A stretch of 64,000 bases of DNA from NCBI RefSeq assembly GCF_007741535.1, contig NZ_CP036525.1, positions 4,836,001 to 4,900,000 on the forward strand, written 5' to 3'. This DNA is from Rubripirellula lacrimiformis. Lineage in GTDB: Bacteria > Planctomycetota > Planctomycetia > Pirellulales > Pirellulaceae. Both the position numbers and the translations under genes were made by a program. Under the pieces are notes generated by a model. The model searched no databases, had not been told where the DNA came from, and worked only from the letters and a program-made list of their open reading frames with translations. This document shows, piece by piece, positions 36,584 through 43,960 of this stretch; within the stretch, counting starts at the first letter, position 1, and each line of letters starts with the position of its first letter.

Positions 36584-38401
36584 TTACGAGACGACCCATC
36601 CGCCCCGGTGCCCGACCTTCATGATCAACCCAGCCAGCTCTGCTCGGCGGACATGGTAGGCCGCATGACTGGCGTCTTCGGTGCCGATGTGTCTGCAGAA
36701 GTCCTTGAGGTGCAGCGGCGTTTTGGATTGGCGGACTAGGTCGGCAATCTCTCGCCAGATCTTTCGTCGGCCGATAGCTTCATCGGGAATGGGCATCGGC
36801 CTCTTGGCTAGCGTTGGAATCACAGTGAGCTCGCCGAAAATTTCGGGATACTTGATGCCGCCCGTCTTTGCGTTTCGTGTCCCGATCGTTATCGACTCGA
36901 CCGTTAGCCGGATGGCATGGGCCAATTTGACTCGGTCGGCAGATTTGATTTTGGTGAATGCTTCGCCGAGCCTCTCGATGACGTCAATCGCTTCGGGTAG
37001 CGGGGCTAGTTCGACGGCTCGGTTCTCGATTCGTGCCAGAAGGGCTGATTCTTCGTCGCGCCATGTGGAAAGCAGTTTCGAGATCGCCGCGAAATTTTCT
37101 CGGTCGGCCAGGGCTAGGTTCTCAGTTCCGCGTTCAATCTTCTGCCGTACCGACGCAAGTTTCCGTTCATCGCCCGTCACCTGCTTTGAGCGTTTGGTCT
37201 TGGCTCGCCGGATCGCGTCTTTGATATGCTCTGCCGCCTTCGTCTTCATCAGGTGCGTGCGGAGCGTGTCAATGATGAAGGCTTCCAAACGATCCTGGCG
37301 AACGACTGGGTGTGGGCACTTGGGATCGAAGCCCGGTGTTAACGGAGCGTTGCCGCATTGGTAAAAAATTTGAGGCGTCTCTCGACCGCGATCTTGTCTG
37401 TGGACGCCATGCATTCGATTCCCGCAGTGAATGCAGCGAACTAGACCGCTGAGCATGTACTTGCCCGCATCACCGCGTTGGTGGCTTCGCTTTCGGTTTG
37501 CCAACGTGGCTTGAACAGCGTCGAAAACGTCCGGGGAGACGATGGCCTCGTGGGCGTCTTCGACGATGATCAAACCCTCTTGGTCAAAGCGGCAGAATTT
37601 CGCTTTCGATGATCTGCCAGCGACAAGCTTTCCGGCGTAGGTAGGGTTCTGAATCATGCCGAGCACCGTGTTGTAGGTAAACGGCTTCTCGGCAATCGTC
37701 GTCAGTCCGCGTTCGTTCAAACCGCGACAGACATGGCCGACGGAATGCCCTTGGCGAACCGCATCGAACATCCAACGGATACTATCGACAACAGTTGCGT
37801 CTTCGGACGGGACCAGCTGAGAGGACCACGTTGGTGGCTTCCGAAACCGTTCTTTGAATCCGATGCGTTTGACGAGCTTGCCCTGGTCGTCGTACATCTC
37901 GCGATCGTAGCCCCAGAGCGTTCCGCCGATACGCTTGCCTTGGCTCGCCCGCAATCGCTGCCCGCTAACGACGCGGGTCGCGAGCTTGATCGATTCCTCG
38001 CGGGCTCCGTGCTGGTCAATGATGGCCGTGATGATTCCGCCGAGGTCATCGAAACGAAGACGCCCGCGTTGGCACGTGACAATATCGACGCCCGCTTCGC
38101 GAAGCAGTCGCCAATGAAACATGACGTCGAAAATGTCTTCGCGCGAGAACCGGCTTTGTTTATGCAATAGGATCGCCTCGAACCGGCCGCGCTGGGCATC
38201 GCGAAGGAGGGCTTGAAACTCCGGCCGGTTGGCGAACTCCGTTCCCGTTAGCCCGTGGTCCTCGTACCACTTCGTAACGCGATAGCCTTAGCGAATCGCT
38301 AGCTGCTCAATCTCCCGTCGCTGGCGTTCGGGACTGTTTTCTTGGCGATCCGTACTCATCCGGATGTAGCCAACGGCAGGCGTTAGTTTTCTCTTGGTCA
38401 T
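36584..38401 (-). pseudogene. large serine recombinase, interrupted by an in-frame TAA
   Basis: Reading from the ATG at 38399-38401 gives MTKRKLTPAVGYIRMSTDRQ, the resolvase N-terminus with the catalytic Ser in RMSTDRQ. Codon 38 is TAA (38288-38290), after EIEQLAIR. The same frame then continues without another stop for about 570 codons: GYRVTKWYEDHGLTGTEF, KQSRFSR, the recombinase domain (LVPSEDATVVDSIRWMF), a zinc ribbon (CIHCGNRMHG...YQCGN) and a long coiled-coil C-terminus. No catalytically complete product can be made without readthrough. A TTG at 38167 could start a fragment lacking the active site. Its intact form would have integrated and excised the element. Confidence 0.88.
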
Positions 38402-38658
38402 TGGTCGCTTCCGTTTTCGCGAAGCATGCGTTGGTGGAATTGCCAAAGGTCAATCTCCGCATCCGTCGCCAGACGAACGGTTCGGATTTCGACAGAAATG
38501 TCTCGTGTCACGGGGCGCCTCGATGGGACCAGCAATGGGCGCTTTTCGTGCCCCCACCAATCTGAGGTGTGTCCGCAAATTCGTTCTTCGGATTTAAAGC
38601 CCCGAGGACGGGGCAACGGGCTGTAAATCCAAAAAACGAATTGGCTTGCGTTATCCAT
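38398..38658 (-). CDS. small ORF overlapping the recombinase start
   Basis: 86 codons ending in an ATGA overlap with the recombinase (38398-38401). Only the C-terminal half (TRDISVEIRTVRLATDAEID then LWQFHQRML) looks protein-like; the N-terminal half is read through the large palindrome at 38506-38715. It may be a true recombinase partner whose start was overwritten by the palindrome, or chance. No family recognised. Confidence 0.35.
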   Translation of the reverse strand: MDNASQFVFWIYSPLPRPRGFKSEERICGHTSDWWGHEKRPLLVPSRRPVTRDISVEIRTVRLATDAEIDLWQFHQRMLRENGSDQ

Positions 38659-38715
38659 TTGGGTGGGGGCGTTTTAGTTGCCCACAGGTGGTCCCTTTTC
38701 GAGCGCCCCGTGACA
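38506..38715. repeat. 210-bp imperfect palindrome with a central hairpin
   Basis: Left arm 38506-38596 and right arm 38624-38715 are inverted copies. The outermost 13 bp are perfect (TGTCACGGGGCGC / GCGCCCCGTGACA), GGGACCA and GCCCCCACC blocks pair further in, and the innermost 19 bp (AATTCGTTCTTCGGATTTA) pair at 17 positions. The 27-bp centre contains its own stem GCCCCG-AGGA-CGGGGC. It overlaps the 3' end of one small ORF and the 5' half of another, just upstream of the recombinase. Possible roles: recombination site, MITE-like element, or structured RNA. Confidence 0.85.
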
Positions 38716-38850
38716 GTCTCGGCCGTGCTTGGCCCGCAGGTCGGCGTACAACGCGTGCAGGGAATCTTGGCCTAACGATGCGGCTTCGGCTTCGTCGGCC
38801 GCGTCGACTAGGACGTAGCGGGCGAGCGTGGCAACGTAAAACGTCTTCAT
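38674..38850 (-). CDS. small hypothetical protein (58 aa)
   Basis: Starts at ATG 38848-38850: MKTFYVATLARYVLVDAADE, continuing AEAASLGQDSLHALYADLRA and ending PPVGN. The first 40 residues look like a genuine beta-alpha domain; the last 15 are encoded by the right arm of the palindrome. Probably a real small gene of the island, function unknown. Confidence 0.5.
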   Translation of the reverse strand: MKTFYVATLARYVLVDAADEAEAASLGQDSLHALYADLRAKHGRDCHGALEKGPPVGN

Positions 38851-38938
38851 GGTTTAGTCCTCTTTGAATGTGCGAAATCGAGAAACCGCAAAGGGCGAGA
38901 CCTTCGCGGTGGGAGTCAGCGCCAGCGGGCGGTTCGCT

Positions 38939-39310
38939 TTACGCGTTGGTGAACCGTCCGGGCGCTGGCTTCTTGAAGCGGGCGTCTTTGCCCTTTCGCA
39001 TGTCGCGGAGGATCGCGGCGTACAAGGTCGCGTCAGGCGTCTTGCCGCCTGGGGAAGTCCAAAGCTTTGCCTTGGCCATCGCTTCGACCATTTCTTTGCA
39101 TGAAAGCGGTTTGCGGCTTTTCTTCAAAACCGCCAAGGCCGCGTCGATCTGGCTGAGCTTTTTCTTAGCGTTCGTTTTCGTAGCGGCAGGCTTCTTTGCC
39201 GTGGTCGCCTTCGTCGTTTTGGCGGGCTGTTTTTTGGCGACCGGTTTCTTTGCCGAAGTCTTCTTGGCGGCAGCGGTCTTGGTAGCGGTGGTGGTTTTCT
39301 TCGTAGCCAT
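38939..39310 (-). CDS. histone H1-like tail fused to a HARE-HTH domain
   Basis: 123 aa from the ATG at 39308-39310. Residues 1-50 are a Lys/Ala/Thr-rich tail (MATKKTTTATKTAAAKKTSA and further AKKP repeats), like histone H1-type bacterial nucleoid proteins. Residues about 55-120 form a winged helix: AALAVLKKSRKPLSCKEMVE then WTSPGGKTPDATLYAAILRD and FKKPAPGRF, the HARE-HTH (HB1/ASXL) pattern known from RpoE-delta-like proteins, restriction enzymes and chromatin proteins. Probably DNA-binding. It lies in the island, where such proteins could condense or silence element DNA. The frame extends to 39469, but the tail start is clear. Confidence 0.75.
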   Translation of the reverse strand: MATKKTTTATKTAAAKKTSAKKPVAKKQPAKTTKATTAKKPAATKTNAKKKLSQIDAALAVLKKSRKPLSCKEMVEAMAKAKLWTSPGGKTPDATLYAAILRDMRKGKDARFKKPAPGRFTNA

Positions 39311-39583
39311 GTTTGTGTTCCCGTAGTTGGGGTTTCGAGGTTCCGCGTTGGCCACCGTGGCCAACGGGACCACACAGTTACCTCTGTCTCGAAAACACAT
39401 CCAGCGCTGTTCCGGAGTTATTCCAAGAACTTTTTCGCATGCCGAAAAACGCGGGGAAACGTTGGCCAACGGTTAAAAGAAATGCCCGCGACAAGGCCGC
39501 ACAAAGGCGACGTCGCGGACGGGTTGGCTGGTTGGGTAGATAGATGCGTTGGCTTGCCGGCGCGGCCGACAGCGGGCGTTCGC

Positions 39584-40468
39584 TTACGAAACGTCTTCGC
39601 TTGAATCGTCACCGTCCTGGGTATCTCGATGGATTTCGCTTAGCGTTTTCCCGCTAGCGTCCTTCCACTCGTTCCATCCGTTTGCGGATGCACCGAGTAC
39701 GCATGCTGCAGCGTTACTCGGCGAAGGAAAGAGATAGTCTTGTTGGAAAATGTAGATGCCGTTTATCTCCTCGATGATGCCGGCTTCGAGCATGCTTTTG
39801 CGTCGGTTGCCAATCGACTCCGGCATCGAAGCAGTGGGATCGATACGCGACTTGCTACCTTGAAAAACAACGAAGCCGTCCTCGACGAGTTCACCACTCG
39901 CATCACATCCGCGTGAACGGCAATAAAAACGCGGTCCCGCACTCACGGTTCGCGCCAGCGGTTCAAAGACCGGATAGCCAAGCGTTGAAACCAACGTGCT
40001 GATCGTTTCAAAAACGTCCAGCAGTTCGGCTTCCATTGGTTCGGGAACGTAAGTTGAGTTGTCAGGCACCTGACCGTTGTCGAGCGTGTAGCGGGCGACC
40101 TCTTTCGCTCGCTGCATGCAGTACCATTCCAGGTATCGAATGTGGGCTTGCGTGAAGTTTTGCGTTTTGGAGACGCAGAAGATCGCCGTCTTCCAAAACG
40201 TCTTCGTCTTGTTGTGGCTATCAAAACGCTTCCGCGCGTCTTCCGTCTGGCCGATGTAAACGATCGGCTTCGCTTCGTCTTCGCCCTCGCCGAACAGAAA
40301 GTAGACGCCAGGCAGATTGAGTTCCTTGCGAAGCTTTCCCTGGGCAAGATCGCTACGCGGGATCAAAACCGCTTGCACGATCCGTGTCGTGATTTCTGCA
40401 ATACGAATCCCACGTGGTTCACCGGTCGGCAGATAGATTTGAATCGTTTTTGCGGTAGCGGTCGTCAC
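39584..40468 (-). CDS. GIY-YIG nuclease-domain protein with DUF4357
   Basis: 294 aa using a GTG at 40466-40468, preceded by AGGAG eight bases upstream; the longer frame to 40681 reads through promoter-like DNA. GIY-YIG core: GVYFLFGEGEDEAKPIVYIGQ, then DARKRFDSHN and YLEWYCMQRAKE. The C-terminal DUF4357 block is DASGELVEDGFVVFQGS followed by RRKSMLEAGII. Proteins with this pair are common in mobile elements and defence islands; nuclease activity is predicted but untested. Divergent from the HTH-SIR2 operon with about 110 bp between. Confidence 0.82.
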   Translation of the reverse strand: MTTATAKTIQIYLPTGEPRGIRIAEITTRIVQAVLIPRSDLAQGKLRKELNLPGVYFLFGEGEDEAKPIVYIGQTEDARKRFDSHNKTKTFWKTAIFCVSKTQNFTQAHIRYLEWYCMQRAKEVARYTLDNGQVPDNSTYVPEPMEAELLDVFETISTLVSTLGYPVFEPLARTVSAGPRFYCRSRGCDASGELVEDGFVVFQGSKSRIDPTASMPESIGNRRKSMLEAGIIEEINGIYIFQQDYLFPSPSNAAACVLGASANGWNEWKDASGKTLSEIHRDTQDGDDSSEDVS

Positions 40469-40578
40469 ACATTGCTCCTGGCTATTTCGGGTTGCCCCCA
40501 CAGTGTATCGCTGGACTGCAGACTTTGATAGACTTGCGCGTATGCGATTAGGTAGCACGCATAAATTGGAGGGTTCCG

Positions 40579-40791
40579 ATGCCAAAATTGACTGAATACG
40601 TGAAGACTGCCGAAGCGGCTGAGATACTTGGTGTTGCACAAAACACGATCCGTAAGTGGGCTGAGGACGGAAAGATTCCAATGCGACGAAACCCAGCGAA
40701 TGGATACCGACTCTTCAAACGTGCTGATCTAGACAGCTTTCTCAGTCAGCTCGACAAGGCTGAAGGTGAACCAGGCCGAGGCACCAATTGA
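40579..40791 (+). CDS. small MerR/excisionase-type helix-turn-helix protein
   Basis: 70 aa. VKTAEAAEILGVAQNTIRKW is the HTH, followed by the wing IPMRRNPANGYRLFKRADLD, as in excisionases and MerR N-terminal domains. It has no effector-binding extension. The start has a strong Shine-Dalgarno (GGAGG at about 40568-40572). The stop overlaps the SIR2 gene as TTGA, so it is the first gene of the operon and likely its autoregulator, though an excisionase role for the island is the alternative. The divergent region 40469-40578 should hold its operator; I see no clear palindrome there. Confidence 0.8.
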   Translation: MPKLTEYVKTAEAAEILGVAQNTIRKWAEDGKIPMRRNPANGYRLFKRADLDSFLSQLDKAEGEPGRGTN

Positions 40792-42674
40792 ACGACCCGC
40801 AAGATCAAATGACAAACAAAGTGAAAATGCCAGCATCCCTCTGTCAGAGCGTGGCCGCAGGAGAAATCGTTCCCTTTGTCGGGGCAGGTGCTAGCCTCTC
40901 CGTGAAACGAGATCTATTCCCGAGTTGGACTGGTGTTCTTGAACGACTCGAACAGGAACTCGAAAGCGAAGGTCGTGAACCCGAAAAAACGTTGGTTAGA
41001 ACCTATACCAACCTTGGCAGACTCTTTGATGCTGCGGGCGAAGCGTACAAGTCGCTTGGTCATGCCAGATTCGCGAAAGTTATGGTTGAGTTATTTCATA
41101 AGGCCAAGCCAGCAGATGCCGATCTCTCCCTCCACAAGCTCATCTGGGAAGTTAATCCCGATTTAGTTCTTACTACAAACTATGACTCCGCCTTGGAATG
41201 GGCCAATGAAAAAGCGACTCCAATTCTAAATGCAAACCGATCTGATCTCGCTGGCATTGCGAGCCAAAGCCGTCGCCAGATGTCTCGAGTATGGCACCTG
41301 CACGGCTATATTGCCGATTCTGAAAGCCTAATTCTTGCGCCTTCCCAATACGACAGGCTATACGTCGAGAGCACGAAAGATACTTACGAGGCTGCCCGTA
41401 AACAGTTGCACGCTATCGTCGCGAATAGGCCACTGCTGTTTGTCGGATTCAGCTTAGAAGATCGATACGTTATGGAAATGCTCGAGAAGGTACTAAATTG
41501 CTTTGCTGGATCTCTCGCGAGTAGCTACGCATTGTTCCGGAGCGGGGATGGTGACAGTGAATCGCTTTGGGAAAAACACAATATTCAAGTGCTTGAATAT
41601 GAAAACCACGGAGCAGATCTCACACACCTAATCGAAGGTGTATTAAAAGACAAAAGAGACAGGACTTCAAAAACCTCTGTTGCAATGCCAACGCAACAGG
41701 AATCTGGTTCGACGATAGAATCAGATTGGCCAGGATGCCGGATTCAGCGAGCACCTGCCAACTCCGAATCTTTCTTGGATCTGTTCCGAGTTCTTGAGGA
41801 CAACTTTGCATTTCGTTGGGAAAGAGAATCGTTCGAAGAGCAAACAAATCCCATTGTATACTGGCCGGTTCGACTGCGAGAACCGAGTGCAATTCACGCA
41901 GTCCAATCCTTCGCTGCTGCTGCGCTCCAACGACAGGGCGCACGTGTCATTTTGTGTCTGGATGATTTTGGCGATAAGAAATACGAGGCGTCGCGTTTCA
42001 TCAAGCGTGTTCATCGCTGGATTAGCAAAGTTGGCGGGAAATCAGATCAACTAGAGTCCCGAACGTTTAAAAATATTCTCAATACGCGAGATCCGCAGAT
42101 TGCTTGGAATCATGTCCAGAAATGGCTCGGCGGCGAAAGCTATAAGCTCGAAAAAGTTCTTCTGATCTGCAAACTCTACAAGGTCGGCATGGGACTTGAA
42201 GAGTACATGTCAAAAGGAACGGGACGACTACTAACTCCGGGCGTGGTTTGGGCGTGCTTGAAGCACCTTATCGATGAGTTTCCAGGTTCTTCATTACTCA
42301 CACTTGGTGGACACGACGAGTGTAATCTTTGGCAGGCATGGAGGGAGCGGATTTCCGAGGGAGATCCGTTAGTCGGCCACCTCTATATTCCTGAGCTCTC
42401 CAATACCCACATGGAAACTACTAACCTCCGCTGGAAGGCGAAGAGTGATGTCCAAAGAACATTAGAGCTCAAACTTGGTGGCCAAGATGCAGAAACGGAT
42501 TGGCGATCCGAGAATGCTATCGTTCCTTGGAGTTTGGCGGGTTGTGTGTTTTCACCCGAATACTTGACAGACCCGAAATGCGTTGCGTCAAAAATCATTG
42601 TCAGCGCGGAGGCGGAGTCGAGCACCCTGATGAGGCCCACGGTCGATGCCGTTGCGAATTGGGTTCTCGAATGA
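40788..42674 (+). CDS. SIR2-domain protein with a class I aaRS-like C-terminal domain
   Basis: 628 aa if the TTG at 40788 (4-bp TTGA overlap with the HTH gene) is used; ATG 40809 is the alternative. The N-terminal SIR2 fold has NAD-binding FVGAGAS (30-36), TTNYDSAL (129-136), HLHG (170-173, catalytic-type His) and LFVGFSLED (217-225). SIR2 domains in phage defence (ThsA, Thoeris-like, SIR2-STAND) hydrolyse NAD+. Residues about 355-628 are unusual: WPVRLREPSAIHAVQSFAAA with LQRQGARVILCLDDFGD looks like the HIGH-region Rossmann entry of TyrRS/TrpRS, and LLTLGGHDECNLW (503-515) resembles the TyrRS LGGSDQ block. This second assignment is by eye. Confidence 0.8.
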   Translation: MNDPQDQMTNKVKMPASLCQSVAAGEIVPFVGAGASLSVKRDLFPSWTGVLERLEQELESEGREPEKTLVRTYTNLGRLFDAAGEAYKSLGHARFAKVMVELFHKAKPADADLSLHKLIWEVNPDLVLTTNYDSALEWANEKATPILNANRSDLAGIASQSRRQMSRVWHLHGYIADSESLILAPSQYDRLYVESTKDTYEAARKQLHAIVANRPLLFVGFSLEDRYVMEMLEKVLNCFAGSLASSYALFRSGDGDSESLWEKHNIQVLEYENHGADLTHLIEGVLKDKRDRTSKTSVAMPTQQESGSTIESDWPGCRIQRAPANSESFLDLFRVLEDNFAFRWERESFEEQTNPIVYWPVRLREPSAIHAVQSFAAAALQRQGARVILCLDDFGDKKYEASRFIKRVHRWISKVGGKSDQLESRTFKNILNTRDPQIAWNHVQKWLGGESYKLEKVLLICKLYKVGMGLEEYMSKGTGRLLTPGVVWACLKHLIDEFPGSSLLTLGGHDECNLWQAWRERISEGDPLVGHLYIPELSNTHMETTNLRWKAKSDVQRTLELKLGGQDAETDWRSENAIVPWSLAGCVFSPEYLTDPKCVASKIIVSAEAESSTLMRPTVDAVANWVLE

Positions 42675-43960
42675 TGACATCGAAAAAAAAGTCAGCCAAA
42701 CTCACAAGACAACATCCATCACCTTTTTTCAGTCGTTCATATGGTGGCTACACATCGGACCAAATTGATTTTTTTGCAAGTGCGATTGGCGAATCAACTC
42801 GCAAACGAACGATCGTCGATCCGATGGGTGGACAAGGGGTTGCGTTATCTCGCAACGCGTGGAAGGGAGACAACGTTTGGCTAGGAGATATCAATCCAGC
42901 CCTGTCGTTCATGGCCTGCCTTCGATCTCCCAAACTAATATTGAATTACAAAACTCTGGCCGAGGGATTGAGAAAGAAAGTCCATCGCCTCAATCGGAAG
43001 CGGCGAAAAGGAGGCCAACCCGAGTACGTGGACGATTGGTTTGCGCCAACCATACGCGATGATCTTTACGATTTTGGGCAGCTTGCAAATCTCTCAATGT
43101 TTGACGACCCATTTGGCTGGGACAACGACTTTTGGAGAACATCCGAAGAATCACAGTTTGAGATAGGTATCGTACTGCTTGCAGCACGTGAGTTTGCTTG
43201 TTGTCGTTCAACCGACAACCCGACCTGGTCAAAGCCTGGTGGCATACCTAGAGAATTTCGCTTGGCTCCGACGGTTCTTCGAGCACTTTCATTGTGGGAG
43301 GCATTTGCAGAGGAGAACGTGAGCAACATTTCCAGCAAACGGATTGGGACGTTAACAGTCCAACGTACAAATGCGGCGAAATGCCGGCTTTACAAAGCTC
43401 CGAAGGCGCACGCAATAATCACTTCCCCGCCTTACGCTAACCGTCTGGACTACACGAAACTATGGGCGCCTGAAAGCGAAGCGTTGGCGTGCATATGCAA
43501 TCGATCAATGACAGAAATTCGGCGAGAACAAATTGGGTCGACGGTAATGCGAGGAAAGTCTGCCTCGTTTGCAGAAAACCCGAAGGAACTGCCAAGAGTG
43601 GCAGAGCGAGTCCTTGACGAAATCAAGAAAGACAAGTCCGCTTCAAGCGCGAACTACTACTACCCATTTTTTAGGTCGTACGCGGAGGGCCTAACTTCGG
43701 CCATGGAATGTACGGCAGAGAGATTGAAAAAGGATGGCGTGATGGTCGTTTTTGTTCGCGACACTGTTCGCAAGGACATCCTTTTCCCGACTGGGCAAAT
43801 CGTAATCGATGTTCTTGAGTCGACCTGTGGCCTTGAATTAGTCAGCGAGACAAAAAAGATCATCAAAGGCCACGTTGGGCAATTACGTCAAAAAGCTAAG
43901 AGCGGGCTCTACGGGCTAGCGCAGCAGGAGTGGTGGCTCGCATTTAGGAGGCCAGCATGA
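42671..43960 (+). CDS. SPPY-type DNA methyltransferase-like protein
   Basis: 429 aa from the ATG at 42671, overlapping the SIR2 stop (ATGA). N-terminal SAM-binding motif VDPMGGQGVALS (49-60) and catalytic motif IV ITSPPYANRLDY (250-261), as in N4-cytosine/N6-adenine methyltransferases. The order (SAM motif before SPPY) is that of the gamma class. The long middle region (residues 80-240) may hold a target-recognition domain. There is no restriction endonuclease in the operon, although the island carries GIY-YIG and HNH-like proteins. It could mark self-DNA or modify RNA; substrate unknown. Coupled by ATGA to the next gene too. Confidence 0.8.
   Translation: MMTSKKKSAKLTRQHPSPFFSRSYGGYTSDQIDFFASAIGESTRKRTIVDPMGGQGVALSRNAWKGDNVWLGDINPALSFMACLRSPKLILNYKTLAEGLRKKVHRLNRKRRKGGQPEYVDDWFAPTIRDDLYDFGQLANLSMFDDPFGWDNDFWRTSEESQFEIGIVLLAAREFACCRSTDNPTWSKPGGIPREFRLAPTVLRALSLWEAFAEENVSNISSKRIGTLTVQRTNAAKCRLYKAPKAHAIITSPPYANRLDYTKLWAPESEALACICNRSMTEIRREQIGSTVMRGKSASFAENPKELPRVAERVLDEIKKDKSASSANYYYPFFRSYAEGLTSAMECTAERLKKDGVMVVFVRDTVRKDILFPTGQIVIDVLESTCGLELVSETKKIIKGHVGQLRQKAKSGLYGLAQQEWWLAFRRPA

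Noticed and set aside
36584-38167. Intact 527-aa recombinase starting at a TTG
   Set aside because: It would lack the catalytic serine; the true N-terminus lies upstream of an in-frame stop.
39313-39543. Basic plus-strand ORF (MPKNAGKRWPTVKRNA...)
   Set aside because: Short, with no homologue I recognise and no supporting context; overlaps an equally weak minus-strand ORF.
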